From positions 12,593,501 to 12,657,500 of the forward strand of contig CM052361.1 in assembly GCA_028551475.1 (NCBI GenBank): DNA of 64,000 bases. Reading direction: 5' to 3'. Below, piece after piece: positions 11,371 through 23,627 of this stretch. The translations under genes and the position numbers were made by a program. The stretch's first letter is position 1. Every line of letters starts with the position of its first letter. The DNA comes from Casuarina equisetifolia (lineage: Eukaryota > Streptophyta > Magnoliopsida > Fagales > Casuarinaceae). The notes beneath the pieces were generated by a model. It did no database searches, was not told the DNA's origin, and saw nothing but the letters and a program-made list of their open reading frames with translations.

Positions 11371-13164
11371 GGAGCAATTATATTTCTTTTTTAAGAAAAA
11401 TGGAATTCAAAGAAAATGTTTGTAATATGTGTTTGTAGCTTGAGTCATGTTAGTATGAAAATTCTTCCAAGGTGCAATTATTAAAAGTGAAACTAGTAGT
11501 CTCTTCCCATGCACTAATCATTTTAGTTTCTTAGTTTGTTCTCCATCATGTTTGTAGAAATAAAAAAATAAAAGAGAAATGGATCATTCCGTAAAAACAA
11601 AAGAGATTTCTTCCTCACACAAGGTAATAGCAATCTTAATAACTAATTAAAATGTGATGGAATTAAAGATACATTTTTTAATTTTTAATTTAGTAAATAG
11701 GAAAAAAGGAATGTTTCATTAAATATTAAAGAGGAATCAATTAACTTGTTTGAAAACGTATAGCAAGTAAAAGATAATCTTTCTTCTTTTTTATTTTTCT
11801 TTTCAAGAAAAGTTGAAGGCAATTATTCCTAGTAAAAGGAAAGGAGTAGTTGTCTATGCACAAATGATTTATGAAAAGGAAATTAGATTTAGGCTTCATT
11901 AATCGTAGAATTATTTTCATAGGTAAATTTGATTACGACTATACAAATTACTTTGGATTTTCTTTGTATAAAAGAATTGAGTTTCAAGAAGGCAGTATTG
12001 GGTGGCTAGGTATAAAAGAAAATTAGGAATGATTTCATAAGTTTCAGATTAGGTTATTAAGGTAGGCGATTAGGATTTTTGTTGTTGTTGCTTTTAATAA
12101 GATTTTATCTCTTTACCAAGTTTGCACGACGTTTTAATTAAAAAGAATCAAGGGAATTCTAAAATGTGATTGTTTCAAAAACATCCTTCGCAGGTCTTCG
12201 GTTGCCCATGTAGGATACTAGAGCTCACTTTAAACCTAGCTTGTTTTAAAATACAGGCCAAGATCTTTTGTCTTAACTAAAGTTGGCTTCGAATTAGATA
12301 AGTGATGGTCCACATTGAATGATTAGATTATAAAAGTACTTAGGAATTCTAACTCTTACATTTGTTCCTTCTTTGGTGGGATGGAATTTTATAAGTGATT
12401 GTAGGGCTTCAATCATAACTTGAATTGTGTTTTTTGGAGTCGTAGCATATAAATAGTTAACAATTTTTTAATCAAAATGATATATATTCTGTATACTCCA
12501 ATATAAATTTTATAATTTTTCTAATAGAAATTCGGTAAGAGATTTGTTAAATCCAAGAAAAAATTTTGATATTTTTTGTTGACGCAACTTAATTTGGCAT
12601 CATGTGATAGAATGTCAATGTGACTATTTACAATTCATTTTCTTTTTTGGCATGCCATTAATTGATTTTATTGAAGATAATCGATGTTCATGGACTCATG
12701 ATTGTTATTTTTTTTTTGTTTTTTTTATTTTTCTACTAATGGTCATTGGATTGGTTAACAATTTGAGCAAGATTGAATCAATATCATGATTAGGGATTTG
12801 AGAGTTCTTAAGTATTAAGGTGAGGAAGAAATCTCACGATTCCTTCCCTATTATTAAGAAATCTTAATCGTTGGATTGAGAGAAACGAATGTCTTCTATT
12901 TTTGTTTTCTTTTTTCTTTTTATTTCTCTTTTATTTTTAATTCACAAAAAGGGCGAAGAGGGTAAGAGCCTTATCTCTTTCCAACTATCCCCTCAATTCA
13001 ATCTTTAAAAAAAAAAAGTTCAAAATATGCTTGAATCTATTGTAACTCACATTTAATTTTAAGCTTTTAAAATATGCTTGATTTGCTAGAAGTATCTATT
13101 TCATCACATTCAATCTTAAGTTCAAAATCTTGAAAATAAAAGTTTCACATTAAAAAGATTTATT
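11371..13164. other. AT-rich spacer, nothing recognised
   Basis: The sequence is strongly AT-rich with homopolymer runs. No long frame, LTR pair or RNA gene is visible. Confidence 0.4.
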
Positions 13165-13790
13165 TTTAAATATAAAAATCTATTTCCAACATCTTGATTG
13201 TTAAGAGGCGAATTACCATACTCGCTTTCACGTGCCTAACATAGTCTCCAATGGTTTCATTTAATTTTTAAGTTTGATTTTTGGATTTCAAATTTTGATT
13301 TTGTAAATCAATTTCATTTGATTTTTTTATTGCATTAGCAAGTGTATATAAATATGGAAAATGTGTAGAGATTTATTCAGAAAACAAATAAAAAAATCAC
13401 CATTTCTTTTCCAGTTTTTGTTTCTCTATCATTTGTTACCCATCCAATTTTTAACTTGGTGTCACAAAGCTTTCAACAAAAATCCCATTATCGGAACCCC
13501 ATATGGCAACCCCCTCTTCCTTCGTGTCCTAAACAACTCTATCAACCCCTATCCCAAATCCCACCCCTCCATCTACAGCATGAACCATTCGTCCAACAAT
13601 TGGAAAACATTTTGATGGCAACAACTTTCTTGTATGAAAAATTCTAATCGTTACATTCCTCCTCTCATATCAACTTTTCTCCATCATTGATAATATCAAA
13701 CCCATTTCCCCCAAAACTATTTCCACTATTGATAACACATCTTAACCCAATTTGGCATACACAGTTGATTCGTGATCAAATGACGTGTTA
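13165..13790 (+). repeat. Left arm of a large imperfect inverted repeat
   Basis: The arm matches, in reverse complement, the sequence at 13995-14035 continued at 19354-19700 on the far side of the copia element. Shared blocks include a TATA-type stretch (AGTGTATATAAATATGG, about 13340-13357), the AATAGTTTT / ACTATTTCC block near 13716 and GATTCGTGATCA near 13768. Inside the arm, near 13455, is TTGGTGTCACAAAGC, which resembles a retroelement primer site, followed by ATGGCAACCCC. The arms may therefore be two opposed copies of the front end of one old retroelement. Confidence 0.6.
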
Positions 13791-14035
13791 TTGATGAAGG
13801 TACTCAATAACTAAATGATATCCATTGCACAGATACTAAAGTTTCATTCTTTGAGAAATAGCTTTAGCTATGGATTGAGCTATATAAGATTAAGAGAGAA
13901 AATACCAAGTTCCTTTGGAGGAGTGGGAATCAGTTAATTGAGTAATTATGTGATTGGTACAGATGGCCGAGACCTAGCTTAGAGCCATCTAATCACGAAT
14001 CAACCAAGTTGTTTATGCCATATTAGGTTGAGATG

Positions 14036-14243
14036 TGTTATGGAATATTACGTGATTTATTCCTATTTGAGATACAATATATTTAATGTGTATATTTTCC
14101 TTGTATATTGCATTATTGTAGTCACCATGTATAGTCATCCTATTGGTTTATAAGTAAACCTCCCTTTGTACAAACATATCATTATAGTATCAATAGAGAG
14201 CATTATTTCCACACTCCACTGTCTTGTTTTTTATTTTCTCACA
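14036..14243 (+). repeat. 5' LTR of the copia element
   Basis: It begins TGTTATGGAATATTAC and ends TTTTCTCACA, directly followed by the primer-binding site. It is equal in length to the 3' LTR. Confidence 0.92.
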
Positions 14244-17200
14244 TGGTATCCGAGACCATCCCAGTCTAATTTGCTTCAACATTCAATTTCTCTTTTGAAA
14301 TGTTTTGGACGTCTTTCTATTGCTTTTTTTTTTCTTTTCTTTTCTTTTTTTTTTTCCATAAACACCCTTTTAAATTTTTCCTTTCCTTTTTTTACCCTTG
14401 TTAACCTTAGCTGCATTTTTTTTCTTTTTTAAGCTTTCCTAAAATACCCTCACCCCTATTTGAATCACCAAATTGCCACCCTAAACCCTAGCCGCTGTCT
14501 AATCCATTTTGACCACCATCTCTACCGCACCTATGGCCCCTTCCACTGAAAATCAAACCAATCCCACCGCTGGTTCTTCCTTTGTTCCCACCACTACCTC
14601 TGTTCGTGACTCGTATTACCTCTCAGTGGCCGATTTGCAAGTTAGATCCCTCGTTCTCCCATTGGTTAGCTAGGGAATCCAACTATGCACTTTGGGCTTC
14701 TCAGGTCTACACGATTTGTCTTACCTAGAATAAGCTGGGATTCCTCATCAGAAAACTCAACCGGCTAACCGGCGACCCCAACGAGACCACACATTGGGAC
14801 TAAGTCCATGTTGCCATGAAGTCTTGGCTCATCAATTCCATCGAGCGTTCCCTAAAGTGACTCGTTTTGCACACGCCTTACGTTTTTGAGATTTGGGATC
14901 TCCTCTAGGAATCGTTCGGCAAGGTCTTCGACACCCAGCGATTTGCACTTCGTTAAGCCATTTCCGATCTTCACCTTGCTATCGGTTGCACCATGATCGA
15001 GCTTACCAATTTTTTCATTTGGTTGAAAGATCTTTGGAGCGATCTTGAGACCTAAGAGCCCGTGATTTGCTACAATTATGGCCTTTATACCTTCAAAATC
15101 AACAATTGTCTCCTTGCTCATGAACAAGATGATCGTTCTATGAAATTCCTCATGAGTCTTCTTGAGGAATTTCAAAATCTGTGTACGTAGATCTTATCCT
15201 ATGATTCTCTTCCTTCATTGGAAAGAATGTATGCTTTCTCTAAATAAGAAGTCCATTAACAAAGTAATGCTCCCCCTGGCGACACTGTTGGCTTTTCCAG
15301 CCTGCACCTCTCTTTAGGTTCCAATAACCCTCAGTCGTGGCCTGACCCAACCCTGTGTGCACCTAGTTTGGGCCACTCATGCAAGCCCAGCATGACCCCT
15401 CTTAGTGGGTTCATAAGGCCTGCCTTTATTGGGTCTTCTCCTAACCTGTGATTTTGCACCCATTGCAATCGCCTGAGCCACCTCCGCAAAGCCTATTTTT
15501 TGTTAGTGGGCTATCTTACTAGTTGGAAGCCCAAAGGTCGGGGTAGTTCTCATCACAAGTGCCCTACTAGATTTGGGCCCCCGACCCATAATATTACTGC
15601 TGATGGGTTAGGCTTTTCTTAACCTCTTAGTTTTGGGCCTCACTACCCAGACCCAACTTTTTCCATGAGCCATAATCCAAGTTTTTTGGGCCCCACATCT
15701 CTTGGTCTTGGCTTTATTTTTGGGGCCCCTACAGGGCTTACTTTGACTCTTGATCAGCAAGCTAAGTTACTCACTATGCTCAATTAGGTGGGCCTCACTG
15801 ATTCATTTGTAAATTTTACAGGTATTTCGTTCCCTTATTCTCCCATTAATTCTAAATGGATTATCGATTCTGGGGCTAGCGATCACATCACATGCAATTT
15901 ATGGTTTCTAGATTTTAAATTTCCATGTGCTTCACCTATTTTTATTTGATTGCCTGATCAAACTCGTAGTCTTGTCACACATATTGGTCATGCTCAACCT
16001 AATCCCCACCTCCATTTAAAACATGTTTTATATGCTCCCAATTTTCGTCATAATTTGTTATCCATTTGTAATCTCACCTGTGATAACAACTATGTGGCCC
16101 TTTTTTTCAAAAACTTTCGTGTTTTTCAGGACCATACAACTGGGGAGCTAATTGGACTCGGCAAGGCTAAAGGGAGACTTTATTTTCTTTATTCTATTAT
16201 TCCTATGAATTTTAATTCTATTTTTTCCAATTATCTTTTTTCCCTAATAAATTCTCGTTGTACTCCAAACAAAACTCCTATTTGCAATTCAATTTTAAGT
16301 AATGAATATTTTCTTTGGCATCAACAACTTAGACATTCTTCTTCCAAATCTTATTTTGCAAATGGAAAAACCATTACTTGCCCTGATTTTTTCTCTTGCA
16401 CCATTTGCCCTCTCGCCAAATAAACCTATGTCTCTTTACCCTCCAGCACGTCTGCTACCTATAACATTTTTGACCTTGTCCATATGGATGTTTAAGGCCT
16501 TCATCGTTCCTCCACTCATGATGGCGCTCGTTATTTTTTAACTGTTATTGTCCTGTGCCACGTGGACCTTTTTACTACAATTTAAAAGTCAAGTTTTTTA
16601 AAAAATTCAATCGTTTCTTTTCATGATTAGTACACAATTTGGTGCCATCGTCAAATGCATTTATTTTGACAATGACACTAAATTTTTTTCCTTCAAATGT
16701 TCCTCGTTTCTTCTTTCTCGAGGCATTTTTCATGAAAGTTCTTGTGTTCATACCCCTCAGCAAAATGGCATTGTTGAACGTAAGCATCGCCATCTTTTAG
16801 AAGTGGCATGTGCCTTACTTTTTCAAGCTCATCTTCTGCCTTACTTTTGGGGTGAAACCATTTTGACTGCTACCTACCTCATTAATCGCCTTCCTTCTAC
16901 TTCTTTAGGCGGCCTCACATCTTACAAGCATTTATTCAGAACACCTTCACTTCTTGATCACTTGTGCGTTTTTGGTTGTCAATGTTTTACAACTACTCTT
17001 GGTCCGCATGACAAATTTAGCCCTCGTGCCACTCTTTGTGCTTTCATAGGATATCCCTTTTACTAGAAAGGTTACAAGCTTTTTGACCCTGCCACTAACA
17101 AATTCGTGATGTTGTTTTTCGTTAAAAATTTTTTCCTTTTGCTTTGCAGGTTTCCTCGTTGCCCCTCGAGGGTCTTGCGGTCCTTTCGGCCCTATCGTCC

Positions 17201-19140
17201 CACCTACAGAAACATACTCTCCATCTTCTTTACCTATTGATGAGCCTATTCTTCCCGACCCTAATCCTATGGACCTTCCTCCCATTGTTCCTGATTCCTC
17301 TTCCCTTGACCCCATTCCCACTACACTTCCTCTTTTACCTAATGCTCCTTCCGACCAACCTCTTGCTAAGCCCCTTCCACCATCATCCCCTTCTGTGTGT
17401 CACTCTAGCCAATCCATAAAACCCCCTATTTGGAGTAGTGACTATCTCTGTCCTACTTTACCTTCCTCTTCCTTCACCTCTCTCTACCTCATTTCCAACT
17501 ATCTTTCCCTTAACCAATGTCATCCCCAACACCAGCACTTCATTACTTCCATATCTGCTATTCCTAAACCATACTTTTTCCATGAGGCTATTAAGGACCC
17601 TAACTAAGTGGTTGCCATGGATAGTGAGCTTGCTGCCCTTGAGGCTAATCATACTTGGGATGTGGTGCCTCTACAGGGAGTCATTGTCCAGTTGGTTGTA
17701 AATGAGTTTACAAGGTTAAATACTGTGCAAATGGTTTTGTTAAGCGTTACAAGGCTCGCTTGGTCGCTAACGGGTATAGTCAACATGAGGGTTTTGACTA
17801 TCAGGACACCTTCTCTTTGACTACCAAACATGTTACCGTTCGGTTACTTGTTACTATTGCAGTTGTGCACCATTGGCCTCTTTTTTAGATGAATGTTCAA
17901 AATGTCTTTCTTCATGGTGATCTCTCTAAGGAAGTTTATATGGCGCTTCCACCCAGATTTTGCAATCAAGGGGAGAGACTTGTATGTCGATTGTACAAAT
18001 CCTTGTATAGTCTCAAACAAGCCTTTCGTCAATAGAATGCAAAATTTACTGTAGCTTTTCTTGCTTATGGTTTTCAATAGTCTTGGCATGACTATTCCCT
18101 TTTCACCAAACCACAGGGAAGTTCCTTCATTGCCATTCTCATTTATGTTAATGACATTTTGATCACAGGGAATAATCATACCGCCATCATTGATTTGAAG
18201 ACATACTTGAATTCTACATTCTCGATGAAGGATCTTAGCCAGTCAAAGTTTTTTCTTGGTATTGAAATCGCTTGCTCCTCACAAGGAATTTCCTTGAGTC
18301 AATGGAAATACACTTTGGAGCTCATCTTTGAGGTAGGCTTAGTAGGCTCCAAACCTTCTATAATTCCCATGGAGCAGAACAAGAAATTCACAAGTATTGA
18401 GTATGATGATAGTTCCCCAGAAGAAATCCATAATCCACCTCTTAAAGATCCCTCAACGTATCAACATTTGGTTGGTAGATTAATTTCTTGACATTTACTC
18501 AACTTGATGTCACTTTTCCAGTTCAGTTGCTTAGTCAATTTATGCATGCACCGAAGCAATCACACATGGAGGCAGTTATGAAAGTCATTAGATATCTCAA
18601 AAGTTATCCAGGGCTTGGACTCATGTTCTCGTCAACATCGAAACTAGTACTAAAAGCCTACTACGACTCTAATTATAGCACTTGCCCCCATGACATGAAG
18701 ATCAACCACAGGTTTTTGCATAATGCTTGGGAATTCCTTAATATCATGGTGATCAAAGAAGCAACTGACGGTTTCTCTCTCATCTGTAAAAGCTGAGTAT
18801 CGTGCAATGCAAGTTACCACCTGTGAGATAGTATGGATCATGGGACTACTTAGCAACTTTGGGTTCTATTTCTGACAACCAACCTAATTATTTTGTGATA
18901 ATAAAGCAACAGAGAAGATTGCGGTGAATCTAATTTTTTATGAGAGAACTAAACACATCGAGGTAGATTGCCATTATGTGAGAGAGAAACTACAATAGGG
19001 AATCATTTCAACATGTCATATTTCCACTAAAGAGCAGCTTGTACACTTATTCACTAAAGCTTTTTGTAGTAAACAACATTGACACCTTCTTTCCAAGCTC
19101 AGAATATTTGACTTGTTCAAATCTCCGGTTTGAGGGAGAG

Positions 19141-19348
19141 TGTTATGGAATATTACATGATTTACTCCTATTTGCGATACAATATATTTAATGAATATAT
19201 TTTCCTTGTATATTGCATTATTGTAGTTACCATGTATAGTCATCCTATTGGTCTATAAGTAGACCTCCCTTTGTACAAACATATCATTGCAGTATTAATA
19301 GAGAGCATTATTTCCACACCCTACTGTCCTGCTTTTTATTTTCTCACA
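19141..19348 (+). repeat. 3' LTR of the copia element
   Basis: It begins TGTTATGGAATATTAC directly after the polypurine tract and ends TTTTCTCACA before the target duplication AGATG. Confidence 0.92.
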
Positions 19349-19353
19349 AGATG

Positions 19354-19700
19354 TGTTGTCAATAGTGGGAATAGTTTTAATGGAGTGGATTCTATGCCAT
19401 CAACGATGCTACCATTAAAATGTTCTCTTACTGCTAGAAGAAAGAATGGTTGGTGTTTAGAAAGGAAAGATGCTTTATTGATTTTTTTTTCTTTGAATTA
19501 ATCTCTATACCTCTCCCATATTTATATACACTTGCCAATGAATTTTAAAAAATAAGCTAAAAAAATAATTTACAAAAATAAAAAATTTAAATTCAAAAAT
19601 CAAACCAAAAAACTAAATGAAATAGACGATTGAATGTAAGTGCATGTGTCACGCGTGTGAGAGCGCGTGTGCTGCTTGTGATTCACCCTTAAACAAGATT
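19354..19700 (-). repeat. Right arm of the inverted repeat, interrupted by the copia element
   Basis: Read in reverse complement this follows the left arm at 13165-13790, with the small piece 13995-14035 on the other side of the copia. The TATA-type block appears here as AAGTGTATATAAATATGGG (reverse strand, about 19518-19536). The arm is shorter than its partner, lacking most of the segment matching 13430-13640. Its outer end runs close to the gypsy LTR and the border is unclear. Confidence 0.55.
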
Positions 19701-19739
19701 TTCTAAGAATTTCAAGGATAAAGAAAAGATTTGTGAGCA

Positions 19740-22700
19740 TCACGACCAGGTAATAACCAAATTGGATGTTGGATAATGGAACAGGCGTACCTGCTCCTGC
19801 ACAGAATGGGTATTTTCTGCCTCCCGCCGTCTCTGCTCTGCTGCCTTGGCCCCTTGGAAGAACTACTGGCAGGAATTGACTTCTAGTACCTCCTAGTATG
19901 CAGAATGTTGACAAACTAAAAGGGAACAGACAAAGGTAAGGATTCAGGGCTCATTAACGGGAACCCAACACCGCCAACTCCTCCTGCGCACAGGAAAGAG
20001 AAATTCCAGAAGATTCACGATACCCCACTGCTTAGCCAAAAGCCAATAAAAAAGACAAACACAATGGGCCCTCCCTTCACACGGTGCTTCTAACTTGGCC
20101 CACACCTTTTACATAATACAAACCCACTAACATCATTCTTGCACTACTTTAGTTCTTAGTTAACATTACACATAAGACAAATACAATTAATACAATTTAC
20201 AAAGGCCGTAACAATTCCCTCCCCTTTAACTTCAGCCTTGTCCTCAAGGCTAGCTGCTGTTCATGGCTTGAAAGGCAGGATATTTGGAGTAAAACTCCTT
20301 CTCTTCAACCTAGGTGGCTTCAGTTGGTGATTTCCCTATCCAATGAATCAACAATTCCTCTTTCCCCCTCCTCTTTCTACGTTCCAGCACAGCTTGGGGA
20401 ACATTTTCTTCTTCAAACTCATTAAGGGCATCTTGAAAATCTTCAGAAACTATTTCTCGTGTGGTCTCGAGATCACCAACAAATCTCTTAAGCTTCGACA
20501 CATGAAATACAGGGTGTATCCTAGAGCTGGCAGGCATATCCAGCTTATAAGCCACCTTTCCCCTCCTATGAATTACCTTATAAAGGCCACTATATTTAGG
20601 CTTCAGCTTCTGGTTCTTTCGTTGTGCCACTGAAATCTGTCGATATTGGGGCAACTTTACTAATACCATATCTCCCTCTTGATATTCCATCTCTCTTTTC
20701 TTTTTGTCATATACACGTTTCATTTGCTCTTGGGCTGCTTGTAAATTTCTTTTAATCTTTTTTATAACAGCATCTCTTTCTTCCATAATTTGTTCAACTG
20801 AGGCTACCCTTGCTGTCCCTTTTACACATGTTAAAAGTGAGGGTGGGCTCCTTCCAAACACGGCCTCATAAGGGGTGCAAAGAATAGAACTATGCCAAAT
20901 CGTATTATAACAGTATTGAACCCACGGCAACCACCTAACCCATTCTTTGGGGCTTTCTCCTGCAAAACACCTCAAGTACATCTCCAAAGTTTTATTCAAC
21001 ACTTTCGTTTGTCCATCAGTTTGTGGATGATAAGTAGAAGAGAAGTTAAAACTGGTGTGCTGTAACCGAAATAATTCCTTCCAAAACTTGCTTGTAAATA
21101 ACGGATCTCGGTCACACACAATGGTTCGAGGCATTCCATATAACTTGAAAATATTTTCAAAGAAAGCTTGGGCCACCGTAATGGCTGTATAAGGATGGGA
21201 GAGTGGAATAAAGTCTCCATATTTTGATAATCGATCCACCACAACTAACACCATCAATTTCCCAAAAGAAGATGGTAGCCCTTCAATGAAATCCATAGCA
21301 ATATCCTCCCAGATTTGTTCTGGAATAGGTAAGGGTTGCAAGGTTCCAGCGCTTTTCATATTTTCACCTTTATTTTTTTGACAAACCACACACTCCTTAA
21401 TGATTTGATCAACCAATTTCTTCATACCTTTCCAATAAAATACTGCTTTCACTCTTCTCAAAGTTTTCTCTCGCCCTTCATGCCCACTACAATGCATTTC
21501 TTTAATGATAACAGGAATAAAGGAAGAGTCAGAAGGAAGAAATACCTTTTCTCTAAAGGTAAGGATACCCTCCTTGTAGTTCCATGGACCCACCGTCTCT
21601 CCACATTTTATATTCCCCACTATCTCTTGTGCCTTGGGATTCGTTTTAATCTTTTCTCGAATAGCATCTACCCATTGAGGGTAAGGGGTTGTTATAGCTG
21701 AACAAGATTCTTTGTTTACAACTTCATCCTCATCTTTTGTCGCACCGTGCCTAGAAAGCCCATCAGCCACTATGTTATCTCTACCAGTCTTGTATTCTAC
21801 CACAAAATCATACCCCAAGAGTTTTAAAAGCCATTTTTGCTGCGCCGGAGTGATTATTTTCTGATCTTGCAAAAATTTAAGACTTCGTTGATCAGTTTTG
21901 ATGATGAATTTACTTCCCAACAAATAATGGCCCCATTTTTGCACTGCCAAGATAATAGCCAATATTTCTCGATCATAAGTGGAAAGGCGTAAATGATTCC
22001 CATGTAAAGTCTTGCTAAAATAAGCTAGAGGCCGATTCCCTTGTGATAATATCGCTCCAACTCCAGATCCTGACGCATCACACTCGACGGTAAAAGGCTG
22101 ACTAAAATCTGGTAATCTCATCACTGGAGCAGTTGTCATGGCCAATTTCAACCAATCAAATGCTTCTTGAGCCTGATTATTCCAAACAAAGGCATCTCTT
22201 TTCAACAAGTTGGTGAATGGTTTCGTGATTCTACCATAACCCTCAATGAAGCGTCAATAATATCCTACGGTCCCCAAAAATCCTCGCAAAGCCTTCACTG
22301 TTTTTGGAACTGGCCATTGAAGTATAGGTTCCACTTTGCTAGGATCCATCGCAACCCCTTTTTCACTGATCACATGACCCAAAAACTTTAATTCTGTTTG
22401 CCCAAATTCACATTTTGATAATTTCACATATAGATTGTTCCTCCGCAATGTATCTAAGACCACCTTCACATGTTTGAGATGTTCTTCCCAATTCTTACTG
22501 TAAACTAATATGTCGTCGAAAAAAACCAAAACCATTTTTCTTAAGTGCTCTTGGAATACCACATTCATAAGTGACTGGAAGGTGGAAGGGCCATTCGTGA
22601 CTCCAAACGGCATAACTAAAAATTCATAGTGCCCATGGTGGGTTCGAAAGGCTGTCTTTTTAATATCCTTTGCCCTCATCCATACTTGATAATACCCCGA

Positions 22701-23240
22701 TCTAAGATCCAATTTTGAAAAATATAGAGCTCCATGCAACTCATCTAAAAGTTCATCAATGGTAGGGATTGGAAATTTATTCTTTACTGTTTGTTTATTA
22801 AGCTCCGATAGTCAACGCACAATCTCCAAGACCCATCCCCCTTTTTTACCAATATTATCGGTGATGAAAAAGGGCTTTGACTAAGGCGGATAACCCCCTC
22901 ATCCAATAACTCTTTAACCAATCTCTCAATTTCCCCTTTTTGAACATACGGGTATCTATACGGTCTTACTGATATTGGCTTGCCATCTCCTTTAAGTCCT
23001 ATTCGGTGATCATGACTCATTCTAGGGGGAAGCCCTTTTAGATTCTGGAACACATCCTCATAATCAGCCAGTAACCGCTCCATTGCTGCACCTCTCCCCC
23101 TTTGAGATCCTTCACTACCTTGCAGCCTTAATTGCTCCATATTCCCACCACCCATTAGCTGAACCACTAACAACTACCCCTTTTTAAGAATTTCCCTAGA
23201 GAATTGGCCTCACTCAGCAACTGTGAAGGTTTAGGTCGAC
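19740..23240 (-). mobile_element. Ty3/gypsy chromovirus lacking its 5' half (fossil)
   Basis: On the reverse strand, from right to left: reverse transcriptase (about 23170-22255, with VLVFFDDILVYS); RNase H (about 22150-21720, TVECDASGSGVGAILSQ); the integrase zinc region (H-H-C-C with CVVCQKNK) and catalytic core (about 21500-20950); and a C-terminal chromodomain-like tail (IHWIGKSPTEAT). A polypurine tract AAGGGGAGGGAA precedes a 3' LTR that starts at 20213 (TGTTACGGCC) and runs to roughly 19740; its end cannot be fixed because the other LTR is absent. Gag, protease and the 5' LTR are missing, the element stopping where the TRIM begins. RT to integrase is largely open, with few breaks, so it is younger than most neighbours. 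Confidence 0.88.
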
Positions 23241-23627
23241 ACCTATAAAGAACCACTAAGCCAAAAGGCAAAATTGCCCATTGGCGTGGTGCCTGTAAAC
23301 CCCTTAAGCATCATCTCCCACTAGGCCCCCATAAGCCTAGTGTGCCACGGGCCCCTATAAGCCCATAATAACTCCACCACGCTCTGCGACCCAACCCTCG
23401 ACGGCCCATGGAGCCGCAGCCCACTCTGGTTACTCCACTAGGTCGCCCCCTTCTGAGAATCAAACGCGGGACGTGGGTGTGGCTCTGATACCAAGTTGTT
23501 ACGAGCGAACCACTCAGCCAAAAGGCAGAACTGCCCATTGGCGTGGTGCCCGTAAACCCCTTAAGCATCATCCCCCTCTAGGTCCCCATAAGCCTAGTGT
23601 GCCATGGGCCCCCATAAGCCCATAACA
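23241..23627 (-). mobile_element. TRIM (two ~130-bp LTRs, no genes) abutting the gypsy
   Basis: The direct repeats 23250-23370 and 23497-23627 are about 90% identical, both carrying CATTGGCGTGGTGCC and CCCCATAAGCCTAGTGTGCC-like text. On the reverse strand the 5' LTR (23627 to 23497) runs TGTTATGGGC...CTCGTAACA and is followed by the primer site ACTTGGTATCAGAGCC. The interior is only about 126 bases and non-coding. The outer end of the 3' LTR differs from its partner over about 10 bases, so that border is uncertain and no target duplication was found. Confidence 0.8.

Larger units (their letters stand above)
14036..19348 (+). mobile_element. Ty1/copia element with both LTRs (broken fossil)
   Basis: Both LTRs are present (14036-14243 and 19141-19348, 208 bases each, TG...CA). 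They are flanked by the 5-base duplication AGATG at 14031-14035 and 19349-19353. The primer site TGGTATCCGAGACC follows the first LTR and a purine tract (TTTGAGGGAGAG) precedes the second. Domains in copia order: gag from about 14530; protease motif WIIDSGASDHITCN near 15856; pre-integrase and integrase about 16310-17080; reverse transcriptase about 17590-18300; RNase H about 18690-19100. The LTRs differ at about 15 of 208 positions, suggesting insertion a few million years ago under usual plant rates. The coding part is clearly broken, with many breaks. Confidence 0.92.

Noticed and set aside
23455-23480. TCCCGCGTTTGATTCTC, resembling a tRNA B-box
   Set aside because: It directly follows the retroelement primer site inside a TRIM, where such text is common. 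No A-box, acceptor stem or cloverleaf could be drawn.
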